Below, in pieces: positions 50,205 through 59,784 of a DNA stretch of 64,000 bases (positions are counted from its first letter, which is position 1; every line of letters begins with the position of its first letter). The position numbers and the translations under genes were made by a program. The notes under the pieces are model-generated. The model did not search any database, had not been told where the DNA came from, and worked only from the letters and a program-made list of their open reading frames with translations. Origin of the DNA: Thauera sp. K11. GTDB taxonomy: Bacteria; Pseudomonadota; Gammaproteobacteria; Burkholderiales; Rhodocyclaceae. The stretch lies in the NCBI RefSeq assembly GCF_002354895.1, contig NZ_CP023439.1, positions 62,001 through 126,000 of the forward strand, written 5' to 3'.

Positions 50205-52672
50205 CGCCCGACCATGCCCTGGCAGAACATCCGGTGATCCGGGAACTCAGGCACTTCGACGCAAGCTCGGGCTCGCTGCCCGAGCGCCTGCTGTTCAACA
50301 ACCGGATCGTCGTCGTCCTCTTCTGCCTGCTGCTCACCGTGCTGCTCGGCTTCCAGGCCACCCGGCTGCAGTTGGGGGCGAGCTTCGACAAGATGATCCC
50401 CGGCAACCACCCCTACATTGCCAACTACCTGGCCCACAAGGCCGATCTGACGGGCCTGGGCAACGTCGTCCGCATCGCCGTCGAGAATACCGGCGGCACG
50501 ATCTTCGATGCGGCCTACCTGGAGACGCTGCGCAAGCTCAATGACGAGATCTTTCTCCTGCCCGGCGTCGAGCGGCCCTACATGAAGTCCTTGTGGACGC
50601 CGTCGACGCGCTGGCTGGGCGTGACCGAGGAAGGACTGGAAGGCGGTCCGGTCATCGACGACGGCTACGACGGTTCGGACGGGGCGATGCAACGGCTGCG
50701 CGCCAACGTGGAGCGTTCCGGCGAGATCGGCACCCTGGTGGCGGCCGATTTCAGATCGAGCATGATCGTCGCGCCGCTGATGGAGAAGGACGGCGCCACC
50801 GCGGCGCGGCTCGACTACCATGCGCTGTCGCTGCAACTGGACGAGCTGCGCGCCCGCTACGAGCGCGACGGGATACGCATCCACATCACCGGCTTTGCCA
50901 AGATCGTCGGCGATCTGATCAGCGGCCTGCAGCAGGTCCTGTTCTTCTTCGCGCTGGCGGTTCTCATCTGCGCGGCGGTGCTGTACGGCTACACCCGCTG
51001 CCTGCGCAGCACCCTGCTCGTGGTCACGTGCTCGCTGGTGGCGGTGATCTGGCTGCTGGGGGCATTGCCCACGATAGGCTACGAACTGGACCCGTATTCC
51101 ATCCTCGTGCCTTTCCTGGTGTTCGCCATCGGCATCAGCCACGGCGCGCAGAAGATGAACGGCATCATGCAGGACATCGGCCGCGGCACCCACAGGCTGG
51201 TGGCCGCCCGGTATACCTTCCGCCGCCTCATCCTCGCCGGCCTGACCGCCCTGCTGGCCGACGGCGTGGGCTTTGCGGTGCTGATGGTGATCGACATCCC
51301 GGTGATTCAGGACCTGGCCGTCACCGCCAGCATCGGCATGGCCGCGCTGATATTCACCAATCTGGTGCTGCTGCCGATCCTGTTGTCCCTGACCGGCGTC
51401 AGCGCCGCCGCGGCACGGCGCAGCCTGGCGGCCGAATCGTCGGACGAAGCGGCGGGGCAGGGCGGCAAGCACCCCCTGTGGGCCTTCCTCGACCATTTCA
51501 CCGGACGCAGGTGGGCGTTCGCCGCCGTGGCAGCCGCGGTCGTTGCCGGAGGGGCGGGCTTCGCCGCGAGCCTGGGGCTGAAGATCGGCGACCTCGATCC
51601 CGGTGCGGCGGAGCTGCGCCAGGATTCCCGCTACAACCGCGACAACGCGTTCATGACTTCCAGCTATGCGGCGAGCAGCGACATCTTCGTGGTGATGGTG
51701 AAGACCGCGCCGGGGGAGTGTTCCGCGTATTCCACGCTGATGAAGGTGGACGCGCTGGAGTGGGCGTTGCAGCAACTGCCGGGGGTGGAATCGACCAACT
51801 CGCTCGCAGCCGTCGCCAGGCGCACCGCCGCGGGCATGAACGAGGGCAGCCTGGCGTGGTATGAGATTCCGCGCTCGCAGGCCATGATCAACGCGATCGT
51901 GATGCGGGCGCCGCGCGAGGTCTTCAACCAGACCTGCGACCTCCTCACCGTCTATGCCTACCTGAAGGACCACAAGGCCGACACGCTGCAGGCGGTGGTC
52001 GGCGCGGTGGAGGATTTCGCCCGCCAGGAAGATACCGCCGACGTGAAGTTCCTGCAGGCGGCCGGCACCGCCGGCATCGAAGCGGCGACGAACATCGTCG
52101 TCCGCAAGGCCAACGGCCAGATGCTGCTGCTGGTCTATGCCGCGGTGATCGCGCTCGCCTTCGTCACCTTCCGCTCCTGGCGCGCGGTGGTCTGCGCCGT
52201 GCTGCCGCTGATGCTCACCTCGGTGCTGTGCGAGGCGCTCATGGTGATGCTGGGCATCGGCGTCAAGGTGGCGACCCTGCCGGTGATCGCCCTCGGCGTC
52301 GGCATCGGCGTGGACTATGCGCTCTACATGCTGACGGTGACGCTGGCCCGCCTGCGCGAAGGCATGAGCCTGTCGCAAGCCTACTACCGGGCACTGCTTT
52401 TCACCGGCAAGGTCGTCGTGCTGACCGGCGTGACGCTCGGTCTGGCCGTCGCCACCTGGAGTGGGTCGCCGATCAAGTTCCAGGCCGACATGGGCATCCT
52501 GCTCGCCTTCATGTTCGTCCTGAACATGGTCGGGGCGCTGGTGCTGCTGCCCGCGCTCGCCTGCTTCCTGCTGCCGGCTGCGCCGCGCGGGGGGAGGGCG
52601 CCGGCCGCGCGCGGCGCCGGCGAATTGCGTTCCCTGCCCGCGAACCGGGAGAGGCGCGCATCATGGCTCTGA
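50201..52672 (+). CDS. MMPL/RND-family transporter (module 2)
   Basis: 823 aa inner-membrane RND protein starting at GTG 50201. Topology matches the module 1 copy: one helix near residues 35–55, a long periplasmic loop, a helix block (about 250–400), a second loop, and a final block (about 640–800). PFLVFAIGISHGAQKMN and VIALGVGIGVDYALYML align with the module 1 protein. No membrane-fusion protein or TolC-like gene is adjacent. It probably works with the DUF1302/DUF1329/YCF48 proteins on a hydrophobic compound linked to the catabolic route. Confidence 0.88.
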   Translation: MTPDHALAEHPVIRELRHFDASSGSLPERLLFNNRIVVVLFCLLLTVLLGFQATRLQLGASFDKMIPGNHPYIANYLAHKADLTGLGNVVRIAVENTGGTIFDAAYLETLRKLNDEIFLLPGVERPYMKSLWTPSTRWLGVTEEGLEGGPVIDDGYDGSDGAMQRLRANVERSGEIGTLVAADFRSSMIVAPLMEKDGATAARLDYHALSLQLDELRARYERDGIRIHITGFAKIVGDLISGLQQVLFFFALAVLICAAVLYGYTRCLRSTLLVVTCSLVAVIWLLGALPTIGYELDPYSILVPFLVFAIGISHGAQKMNGIMQDIGRGTHRLVAARYTFRRLILAGLTALLADGVGFAVLMVIDIPVIQDLAVTASIGMAALIFTNLVLLPILLSLTGVSAAAARRSLAAESSDEAAGQGGKHPLWAFLDHFTGRRWAFAAVAAAVVAGGAGFAASLGLKIGDLDPGAAELRQDSRYNRDNAFMTSSYAASSDIFVVMVKTAPGECSAYSTLMKVDALEWALQQLPGVESTNSLAAVARRTAAGMNEGSLAWYEIPRSQAMINAIVMRAPREVFNQTCDLLTVYAYLKDHKADTLQAVVGAVEDFARQEDTADVKFLQAAGTAGIEAATNIVVRKANGQMLLLVYAAVIALAFVTFRSWRAVVCAVLPLMLTSVLCEALMVMLGIGVKVATLPVIALGVGIGVDYALYMLTVTLARLREGMSLSQAYYRALLFTGKVVVLTGVTLGLAVATWSGSPIKFQADMGILLAFMFVLNMVGALVLLPALACFLLPAAPRGGRAPAARGAGELRSLPANRERRASWL

Positions 52673-53793
52673 GCCCCATCGAGGACGTCGTCGCCGACGT
52701 CCGTGCCGGCAGGATGGTGGTGATCGTCGACGACGAGGACCGCGAGAACGAGGGCGATCTCGTGATCGCGGCCGAAGCCGCCACGCCCGAGGCCATCAAC
52801 TTCATGGCGCGGTTCGGCCGCGGGCTGGTCTGCCTGACGCTCACGGCGGAGCGTTGCCGGCAACTGGATCTGCCACAGATGGTCCGGCGGAACGGCTCGC
52901 CGCACGGGACCGCCTTCACCGTGTCGATCGAGGCCGCGGAAGGCGTGACCACCGGCATCTCTGCCGCGGACCGTGCCCATACGATACGCGTCGTGGTTGC
53001 ACGCAATGCCACTGCGCGCGACATTGTGCAGCCCGGCCACGTGTTTCCGCTGATGGCCCAGGACGGCGGCGTGCTGGTGCGTGCGGGCCATACCGAGGCC
53101 GGTTGCGATCTCGCCCGCCTGGCCGGCTTCGAGCCGGCCGCGGTGATCTGCGAGATCCTGTGCGAGGACGGGACCATGGCCCGCCTGCCCGAACTGGCCG
53201 GGTTCGCGGCCACGCACGGTTTGAAGATCGGCGCCATCCGCGATCTGATCCAGCATCGCAGCGTCGGCGAGTGCCTGGTGCGGCGCCTGCTGGAGCACGA
53301 CTTCATCGGTTCGCACGGGGCGTTCCGCCTCTATGCCTACGACGATCTGGTGAATGACGTCATCCACTTCGCCCTGGTCAAGGGGCGGATACGTGCCGAC
53401 GCGCAGACCCTGGTGCGCGTGCACCAGCCGCTGTGCAGCCTGGATGGTTTCGACTTTGCCGAACAGCCCTACAGCTTCAGCCTGGGGCAGGCGGCGGACC
53501 TGATCGAGCAGGCCGGCGCCGGGGTGCTCGTCATCCTGCACCGCAAGGAAACCAAGGCCGAGATGCTCGAACTCATCGACTGCGCGCGGCGCGGCGTGCC
53601 CCGGGCGGCCGGATGGAACGCGCGCCTGTTCGGCATCGGTGCCCAGATCCTCAAGGACCTGGGCGTAGGGCGCATGCGCATCATCGGCAGTCCGCAGAAG
53701 ATTCCCAGCGTCGGCGGCTTCGGGCTCGAGATCGTCGGCTACGAGGACCCGAATGCGTCCTCGCGCAAGGAGATCGCCGGCCATCGGCCGTGA
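52663..53793 (+). CDS. ribB: 3,4-dihydroxy-2-butanone 4-phosphate synthase with degenerate RibA-like domain (RibBX type)
   Basis: 376 aa. The N-terminal RibB domain (1–205) is complete: VDDEDRENEGDLVIAAE, the RNGSPHGTAFTVSIEA loop and GHTEAGCDLARLAG. It makes the four-carbon riboflavin precursor. The C-terminal GTP-cyclohydrolase-II-like domain has lost the zinc cysteines: the expected C-x10-C-x-C reads LCSLDGFDFAEQPYSF. It is therefore probably monofunctional. It overlaps the transporter gene and ends the catabolic operon, which contains a flavin-dependent monooxygenase, suggesting a dedicated flavin supply. Confidence 0.9.
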   Translation: MALSPIEDVVADVRAGRMVVIVDDEDRENEGDLVIAAEAATPEAINFMARFGRGLVCLTLTAERCRQLDLPQMVRRNGSPHGTAFTVSIEAAEGVTTGISAADRAHTIRVVVARNATARDIVQPGHVFPLMAQDGGVLVRAGHTEAGCDLARLAGFEPAAVICEILCEDGTMARLPELAGFAATHGLKIGAIRDLIQHRSVGECLVRRLLEHDFIGSHGAFRLYAYDDLVNDVIHFALVKGRIRADAQTLVRVHQPLCSLDGFDFAEQPYSFSLGQAADLIEQAGAGVLVILHRKETKAEMLELIDCARRGVPRAAGWNARLFGIGAQILKDLGVGRMRIIGSPQKIPSVGGFGLEIVGYEDPNASSRKEIAGHRP

Positions 53794-53889
53794 ACCGGAA
53801 AATCCCCGGCTGCGCCGATCGGGTTTGGACGGTGGCACCGGGCGGAAGGTCGCCACAGCGCCTGCAGATCGAAAAGCGCGCGCGGTGGC

Positions 53890-54903
53890 TCACGGCGCCT
53901 CTTCGGCCAGCATCCGCTTGAGGTATTCCGGCACGCCTGACAGCACCAGCGTATCGGTGGCACGGTCGTAATGCACCGCGCCGGAATGCAGGCCGCTACG
54001 GTCGAACTCCAGCTTCCACTGCTCGCCGCTCGCGCTGAAGCGCACCAGCGGGCGGATCGCGCGCCGGTTCGGCACGAAGCCGTCGGCCAGCTTCGCCTCC
54101 GCCGCGTTCAGCATCGCGTCCAGCCGCGCCGGCTGCTCGGGAAACACCTCGCGCGCCAGTTCGTCGAACACCACCGCCTCGCCGCTCTCGCCCAGCGCAT
54201 CCAGGTAGCCGTGCGCGCGTTCGAGCAGTGCGTCGCGCGCGGCGGGTTCCAGGTGCTGCTCTTCCACGAAGCGGCCGAGCGTCATCACCAGCTTCTTCGT
54301 CTCCTGCAGCGCCACCACCACGTCGCTGCAGCCCAGGAACCGCTTGAACCATCCACCCGCCCTGCCGCGCCCGCGCAGAAAACCCAGGTAGCGCTCGTCG
54401 CCGCGCTGCCAGCCGCCCAGATCGACGCGCCCGGCCGCCTGCAGCGCCGAAAAATCCAGGTGCGCGCAATCGAGCACGTCCAGCGCACCGCTCACGCCAG
54501 TGCCCGCCGCCTCGCCGATCAGCGCCGCCCACAGGCAGTCCGCCTCCCCCTCGCGCACCCGCGCCACCACGACGAAGCCGCCCGAATCCAGCTCCTCCTC
54601 GTCGGCGATCGCCTGCAAGCGCTCCGCCATCCGGTGCGACAGCGCGATGAAATCCATCGACTGTTCCACCACGTGCTCGCGCAGCCAGCGCGCCAGCGGA
54701 AACTGCTCCCCGTCCTCCTCGAAACGCCCGAAGCCTTTCGCCGAACGCTCCGCATACTGGCGGCACATCCGCTCCACCAGCCGCACCGCCGCGGCATCGA
54801 GCGGGCAGGGCGCCGGGCGCAGCGACACCGTCGCAGGCGCGTTCGCCTCCTTGATCAGCCTATGGACGACGAGGTGGGTGACGGCGTGATGGACGGCGGA
54901 CAT
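53890..54903 (-). CDS. yejK: Nucleoid-associated protein YejK/NdpA
   Basis: 337 aa of the 37-kDa nucleoid-associated family (MSAVHHAVTHLVVHRLIKE at the start; FPEQPARLDAMLNAAEAKLADGFVPNRRAIRPLVRFSASG near the end). These proteins bind the nucleoid; the detailed role is not settled. ATG 54903 is preferred over a TTG two codons upstream. It is convergent with the ribB gene and stands alone. Confidence 0.88.
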   Translation of the reverse strand: MSAVHHAVTHLVVHRLIKEANAPATVSLRPAPCPLDAAAVRLVERMCRQYAERSAKGFGRFEEDGEQFPLARWLREHVVEQSMDFIALSHRMAERLQAIADEEELDSGGFVVVARVREGEADCLWAALIGEAAGTGVSGALDVLDCAHLDFSALQAAGRVDLGGWQRGDERYLGFLRGRGRAGGWFKRFLGCSDVVVALQETKKLVMTLGRFVEEQHLEPAARDALLERAHGYLDALGESGEAVVFDELAREVFPEQPARLDAMLNAAEAKLADGFVPNRRAIRPLVRFSASGEQWKLEFDRSGLHSGAVHYDRATDTLVLSGVPEYLKRMLAEEAP

Positions 54904-55201
54904 GCGCAAGGCTCGAGGGAGGACGGGGCGCGGGATTTTCGCACGGCGCGCGCGGACCGGCGTGCGGTCGTGCGGATGTGTCGGCCTCTCCCCGCGCCCT
55001 GCCGCCGTTCGGCTAGCGTGCGACCTGCTTTCGCGACTTGTGACCTGCGTCCCATGATCCGCGACTCACGGCCCGCAGGCCGCGTCGCGCGCCGCGCTTG
55101 TCGCACAGCGGCCCGCTGCGGCAACATCGGCAGCGCCCGGCTTCTCGCGCCGCCGCATGGGCGGCAGCTTCGCCGGGCCGGACGGAAACCGGGAGAAAGC
55201 C

Positions 55202-56035
55202 ATGAAGACAGTCGCGCTGCCCGACGGCACGCAAGTCCCCGCGCTCGGCATGGGTACCTGGATGATGGGCGAAGCGCGCGGCCGCCGCGCCGCCGAACTG
55301 GCCGCGCTGCAACGCGGCATCGACCTGGGCATGACGCTCATCGACACCGCCGAAATGTACGGCGACGGCGCCGCCGAAGAGCTGGTCGGCGAAGCCATCC
55401 GCGGGCGGCGCGAACAGGTCTTCCTCGTCAGCAAGGTCTATCCGTTCAACGCTGGCCGCCGCTCCATGCCGGCCGCCTGCGAGCGCAGCCTGAAGCGCCT
55501 GGGCGTGGACTGCCTGGACCTCTACCTGCTGCACTGGCGCGGCGACATCCCCTTCGACGAGACGGTCGCCGCCTTCGAGCGCCTGCAGGCGGAAGGCAAG
55601 ATCCGCCGCTGGGGCATCAGCAACCTCGACGTGCAGGACATGCAGGAACTATCCACCGTCCCCGGCGGCGGCCGCTTCGCCGTCAACCAGGTCCTGTACA
55701 ACCTCACCCGCCGCGGCATCGAATGGGACCTGCAACCTTGGTGCGCCGCCCGGCACGTCCCCCTCATGGCTTATTCACCGCTGGAACAGGCGCGGCTGCT
55801 GCCGCAGCCGAAACTGGCCGAACTGGCCCGGCACCTCCAGGCCACGCCCGCGCAGGTGGCACTCGCCTGGCTGCTGCGCCGGCCCGACGTCATCGCGATT
55901 CCCAAGTCATCCGACCCCCGCCGCGTGGAAGAGAACGCCGGCGCGCTGGAACTGACGCTCGACACCGACACGCTGGCCAAACTCGACCGCCTCTTCCCGC
56001 CTCCGCGCGGAGCGCGGGCGCTGGAAATGCTGTAG
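55202..56035 (+). CDS. Aldo/keto reductase
   Basis: 277 aa TIM-barrel NADPH oxidoreductase. The catalytic tetrad is visible: Asp in [11 protein letters not shown], Tyr in the same motif, Lys in LVSKVYP and His in YLLHWRG. The C-terminal cofactor loop is [18 protein letters not shown]. It resembles YeaE/diketogulonate-type reductases. GGGAGAAAG precedes the ATG. The substrate is unknown and there are no obvious operon partners. Confidence 0.92.
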   Translation: MKTVALPDGTQVPALGMGTWMMGEARGRRAAELAALQRGIDLGMTLIDTAEMYGDGAAEELVGEAIRGRREQVFLVSKVYPFNAGRRSMPAACERSLKRLGVDCLDLYLLHWRGDIPFDETVAAFERLQAEGKIRRWGISNLDVQDMQELSTVPGGGRFAVNQVLYNLTRRGIEWDLQPWCAARHVPLMAYSPLEQARLLPQPKLAELARHLQATPAQVALAWLLRRPDVIAIPKSSDPRRVEENAGALELTLDTDTLAKLDRLFPPPRGARALEML

Positions 56036-56216
56036 GTGACGTGGCGGCGGCGCCTGCTCATGCCTCCCGGCAGGTCATCAGACCTCGTGCAGCTTGAGCG
56101 ACCGCACCAGGGCGAGCACTTCGGCCCGTCGCTCGCCTGGCTACGGCCGCGCCGCTTCCAGTCGCTGGCCGGCTCGTCAATGTCGCCTTGCCGGCGGTCC
56201 GTGCATGCGGCATCCG

Positions 56217-58418
56217 CTATGCGCGGACGGCCGTCCGCGCGGGCACCGGGATGCCGAATACGTCGGAGAATTCCAGTGCGGAGATCGGGCGGCTGAAGAG
56301 GTAGCCTTGCCCTTCTTCGCAGCCGAAGCCGTGCAGGCGGTCGCGCTGGGGGTCGTTCTCGATGCCTTCGGCGATCGTTTCCAGGTCGAAGCTGCGCGCC
56401 ATGTCGAGGATGGCGCGGACGACGGAGGCGTCCCGCTCGGATTCGTGGATGCCTTGCACGAAGGAGCGGTCGATCTTGAGCCGGCTCAGGGGGTAGTGCT
56501 TGAGCAGGCTGAGCGATGCGTAGCCGGTGCCGAAGTCGTCGAAGGCGATGCCGACGCCGAGTGCCCGCAGGCGCTGCAGCGAGTCCACCGCGAGGTCGTC
56601 CTGGTCGAGCACGATGTTTTCGGTGACTTCCAGTTCGAGTGCCTGCGGCGGCAGGCCGTGCCGCTCCAGGGCCGAGACGACTTCGGCGACGAGATCGCCG
56701 ATGCGGAACTGGGCGCCGAACAGATTGACGCCCATGCGGAAGTCCGCGGCGCCGTTCCTGCGCCATAGCGCTGCCTGGGCGCAGGCTTCGTCGAGCACCC
56801 AGAAGCCGACCACCGCGGCGAGCGGGCCGCCTTCCAGGGCGGGCAGGAAGGCGGCGGGGGAGAGCAGTCCGCGCTGCGGGTGCCGCCAGCGGATGAGGGC
56901 TTCCGCGCCGGTGAGGGTGCCGTCCGACAGGCGGATCTGGGGTTGGTAGAAGAGTACGAATTCGCCCTGGTTGACCGCCCGGTGCAATTCGATGTTGTAG
57001 AGCCGGCGCGCCACGGCTTCCATGCGCAGCGCGGTGACGAAGACGAATGCCTGTCCGCGCCCGCCGATGCTCTTGGCCTTGAACAGGGCGAGGTCCGCGT
57101 CGCCGATCAGTTCGAGGGCTTCCTGTGCATGGACGGGCGCGACCGCCACGCCGCAACTGGCCGCGATGCGTACTTCGTGCCCGTCGATGACGATCGGTTC
57201 GGCGATCCGGCCGATGATGGCGCGGGCGAATTCCGAGGCGCGCTCGGGGGTGGATACGCCGGGCAGCAGGATCGCGAATTCGTCCCCGCCGATCCTGGCG
57301 ACGGTGTCGTCCGGCCCGATGGCCTGCTGGAGGCGGCGGGCGACTTCGCAGAGGATGCTGTCGCCCACGGCGTGGCCCAGCGTGTCGTTCACGTCCTTGA
57401 AGCCGTCGAGGTCGATCATCAGGGCGGCCGCGGCCGAGGGGCGCGTGAGCGTTTCTTCCATGCGGCGGTAGAAGCTCACGCGGTTGGCGAGGCCGGTGAG
57501 GATGTCGGTGTTCGCGAGGCGGTGCAGTTCTTCTTCCTTGCGGTTGCGCGCGGTCAGGTCCTGCAGGTGGGCGTTGAACGTGAGGCGCCCGTCTTCGCGC
57601 CAGCAGAACAGGGAGAGGCCGAGCAGGAATTCCGTGCCGTCCTTGCGCAGGCCGTGCAGCCGTTCGGGCATGACCAGCCCGTCCACGGAGCCTGCGGCGG
57701 TGGCGCGTGCGATGAGGTCGCCGTATAGGGGGCGGTCGCGCCGGGAGAGCAGCGTTTCGACCGGGCGGCCCGCGCCTTCGGATATGCCGTAGCCGTGCAG
57801 GGCGGCCGCGGCGTCGTTCCAGGCGACGATGCGCCCTTGTTCGTCGAACCAGACGACGGCGGTGGGGGAGTTTCTGGCGAAGTCTTCGAAAGGACGCCCG
57901 GCCTGTTCGGTGGAGATCTCGACGCGGCGCAGTTCGAGCCGGTCGGCGGCCATCCTGGCGAGTTCGCGCAGGCGCGCGCAGTCCTCTTGCGAGAAATCGT
58001 GGTGCGGTTTGCCGTCGATCACGCACAGGGCGCCGAGGGCATGCCCTTCGGGCGAGAGCAGCGGGACGCCGGCGTAGAAGCGCAGGTTGGCCGATCCGGT
58101 GACGAGGGGGTTGTCGTGGAAGCGTTCGTCCTGCCTGGCGTCGGGGATCACCATCACGCCGTCCTGGGTGATGGCGTGCGCGCAGAAGGAGACGTCGCGG
58201 CTCATGTCGACTTCGGAGCCCTTCATGCCGGTGCTCGCGGCGAAAAAGACGTGATCGCTGCCGATCATGTTCACCGCCGCCACGGGCATGTCGAACATCC
58301 GCGCGGCGATCTGGACCACCGGGTCCAGGCCGGGCAGGGGCCGGTCGCTGCCCAGGCCGTACCTGGACAGGGCTTCGAGGCGCTCTTTCTCGGTGGTCAG
58401 TGCGGGGGGACACTTCAT
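56217..58418 (-). CDS. GAF-PAS-GGDEF-EAL cyclic-di-GMP turnover protein
   Basis: 733 aa without membrane segments. Order: GAF (about 25–165), PAS (about 180–300), GGDEF (about 310–470, signature ARIGGDEFAILLPG) and EAL (about 485–720, GAEALIRWRHP, LEVTENIV, IAFDDFGTGYASL, KIDRSFVQGI). Both catalytic signatures look intact. No RxxD inhibitory site precedes GGDEF. It could make or degrade c-di-GMP; with a complete EAL domain, net phosphodiesterase activity is likely. It is a single-gene unit. Confidence 0.9.
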   Translation of the reverse strand: MKCPPALTTEKERLEALSRYGLGSDRPLPGLDPVVQIAARMFDMPVAAVNMIGSDHVFFAASTGMKGSEVDMSRDVSFCAHAITQDGVMVIPDARQDERFHDNPLVTGSANLRFYAGVPLLSPEGHALGALCVIDGKPHHDFSQEDCARLRELARMAADRLELRRVEISTEQAGRPFEDFARNSPTAVVWFDEQGRIVAWNDAAAALHGYGISEGAGRPVETLLSRRDRPLYGDLIARATAAGSVDGLVMPERLHGLRKDGTEFLLGLSLFCWREDGRLTFNAHLQDLTARNRKEEELHRLANTDILTGLANRVSFYRRMEETLTRPSAAAALMIDLDGFKDVNDTLGHAVGDSILCEVARRLQQAIGPDDTVARIGGDEFAILLPGVSTPERASEFARAIIGRIAEPIVIDGHEVRIAASCGVAVAPVHAQEALELIGDADLALFKAKSIGGRGQAFVFVTALRMEAVARRLYNIELHRAVNQGEFVLFYQPQIRLSDGTLTGAEALIRWRHPQRGLLSPAAFLPALEGGPLAAVVGFWVLDEACAQAALWRRNGAADFRMGVNLFGAQFRIGDLVAEVVSALERHGLPPQALELEVTENIVLDQDDLAVDSLQRLRALGVGIAFDDFGTGYASLSLLKHYPLSRLKIDRSFVQGIHESERDASVVRAILDMARSFDLETIAEGIENDPQRDRLHGFGCEEGQGYLFSRPISALEFSDVFGIPVPARTAVRA

Positions 58419-58786
58419 GGAGGTTTCCTCCGGTGTTCACGCTACGTGGCCAGTGGCTCCGCGTGCCGGCGGAGCGGGGGCGCCGGGAGCGCCATCATGC
58501 CTTCGGTGGCCGGTGCTTTCCCGGAAAGCGGGCCGCGAGCCTGCCTGTCATAAAGGCGGGCGGGCCGCAGGCCGGGGAGCCTGGCCGTCCGGGCCGGGAA
58601 AGGCTGCCGTTCCGGAAAGATCCTGTCGTTTGCGCGCATTTCCTGGCCGATCTTGCGATGAGCCGCGTGGCGTCGGGCTCGTAGCAAGGGAATGATTGTT
58701 CAATATAGCACGCGATGGAGATAGGATAACTGCATGGCCTTCATGGTTGATCGCGGCCGGGCGGCCGGGAATTCGGGATCGGCGCG
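58419..58786. other. Intergenic region between the GGDEF-EAL gene and crcB
   Basis: No credible gene. An AT-rich stretch at 58690–58740 may hold the minus-strand promoter. Nothing else recognised. Confidence 0.4.
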
Positions 58787-58815
58787 GTGACGCGTTCCGG
58801 GCGTGGCGATATACT
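58787..58815 (+). promoter_or_regulatory. Sigma-70 promoter of the crcB transcript
   Basis: -35 GTGACG (58787–58792), 17-base spacer, -10 TATACT (58810–58815). The expected start near 58822 coincides with the 5' end of the fluoride aptamer. Confidence 0.65.
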
Positions 58816-58821
58816 GGTGAG

Positions 58822-58908
58822 CGGAGATGGCATTCCTCCGTATAACCGCCGCAGCCTGCGGCTGATGATGCCTACGATTGGCCGGACGGGCCGCGTAGGT
58901 ATTTTTTT
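58822..58908 (+). promoter_or_regulatory. Fluoride riboswitch (crcB motif)
   Basis: The aptamer reads GGAGATGGCATTCCTCC, then TATAACCGCCGC and GGCTGATGATGCCTAC, matching the conserved crcB-motif blocks (GATGG, AACCGCC, CTGATGATGCCTAC). It is followed by a terminator sharing its last bases, so fluoride binding should prevent terminator formation and turn crcB on. The downstream gene is a fluoride exporter, which confirms the call. Confidence 0.92.
58871..58908 (+). terminator. Expression-platform terminator of the fluoride riboswitch
   Basis: Outer stem CCTACG / CGTAGG and inner stem GGCC / GGCC, followed by TATTTTTTT. CCTACG also belongs to the aptamer, giving a mutually exclusive switch. 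Confidence 0.85.
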
Positions 58909-58951
58909 GGCCGCCTGTCCTCGAGAGCAACGTTCAAGAGAGGACGACGCA

Positions 58952-59335
58952 GTGTGGAAACCGATTCTCGCCATTGCCGTGGGCTCAGTGCTCGGCGGCC
59001 TCCTGCGATGGAGCCTGGGGCTCAGGCTCAACAGCCTGCTGCCCGACATGCCGCCCGGCACGCTGGCTGCCAACCTGATCGCCGGCTACGTCGTCGGCCT
59101 TGCCATCGCCTTCTTCGCGCAGATGCCCGGCCTGTCGCCCGAGTGGCGCCTGCTGGTCATCACCGGCTTCTGCGGCGGGCTCTCCACCTTTTCGACGTTC
59201 TCGGCCGAGGTCGTCGATCTGCTGCAGCGCGGCCTGTATTCATGGGCCCTGGGTGCCATCGCCGTCCATGTCGCCGGATCGGTATTCATGACGCTGGCAG
59301 GCATCGCCACGGTGGCGTGGCTCAAGTCCTCGTGA
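58952..59335 (+). CDS. crcB: Fluoride ion channel/exporter CrcB (Fluc)
   Basis: 127 aa, four membrane helices. Family motifs are [19 protein letters not shown] and [17 protein letters not shown]; the last holds the pore phenylalanines and the central sodium-site region. It forms a dual-topology dimer that lets toxic fluoride leave the cell. The start is GTG 58952 after AGAGAGGA; the frame is open upstream through the riboswitch but is not translated from there. Confidence 0.94.
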   Translation: MWKPILAIAVGSVLGGLLRWSLGLRLNSLLPDMPPGTLAANLIAGYVVGLAIAFFAQMPGLSPEWRLLVITGFCGGLSTFSTFSAEVVDLLQRGLYSWALGAIAVHVAGSVFMTLAGIATVAWLKSS

Positions 59336-59348
59336 GGAGAAGATCGCC

Positions 59349-59681
59349 ATGAACGGTTACCAGATCACCTTCTTCACCCGGCAGGACCGGCGCCACGCCG
59401 GCAAGCCCGTGGCCGACTGGCTGGTCCATCTGGCCGCCGAGATGGGGCTGCGCGGGGCCACGCTGATCCCGGCCAGCGAAGGCGTGGGGCATGACCGGCG
59501 CCTGCATTCGGTGCATTTCTTCGAACTGACCGACCAGCCGCTGGCGGTGCTGATGGCGGTGACGGACGAGGAGGCGGAACGTTTGTTCGAGCGGCTTCGT
59601 TCCGAGGGTGTGCATCTGTTCTACGTGAAGACGCCGGCGGAGTTCGGCAGCATCGGCGGGGCGGCGGACCCCGCCGCTTGA
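59349..59681 (+). CDS. DUF190 protein cotranscribed with crcB
   Basis: 110 aa of the DUF190 family (YQITFFTRQDRRHAGKPVADWLVHLAAEMGLRGATL … VHFFELTDQPLAVLMAVTDEEAERLF), with a PII-like ferredoxin fold. DUF190 genes often sit beside crcB. It is 13 bases after crcB and so is under the same riboswitch; it may regulate or couple the channel. Confidence 0.85.
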   Translation: MNGYQITFFTRQDRRHAGKPVADWLVHLAAEMGLRGATLIPASEGVGHDRRLHSVHFFELTDQPLAVLMAVTDEEAERLFERLRSEGVHLFYVKTPAEFGSIGGAADPAA

Positions 59682-59784
59682 GCCGCGCATGCCGGCCGCT
59701 CTCGCATCCCTCGAAGGCCGTTTCGTCTCTGCCCCTATAATCACCGGCAGCGCCGGTTTGCGCTTTGGATGAGCGGGGTGCCGA

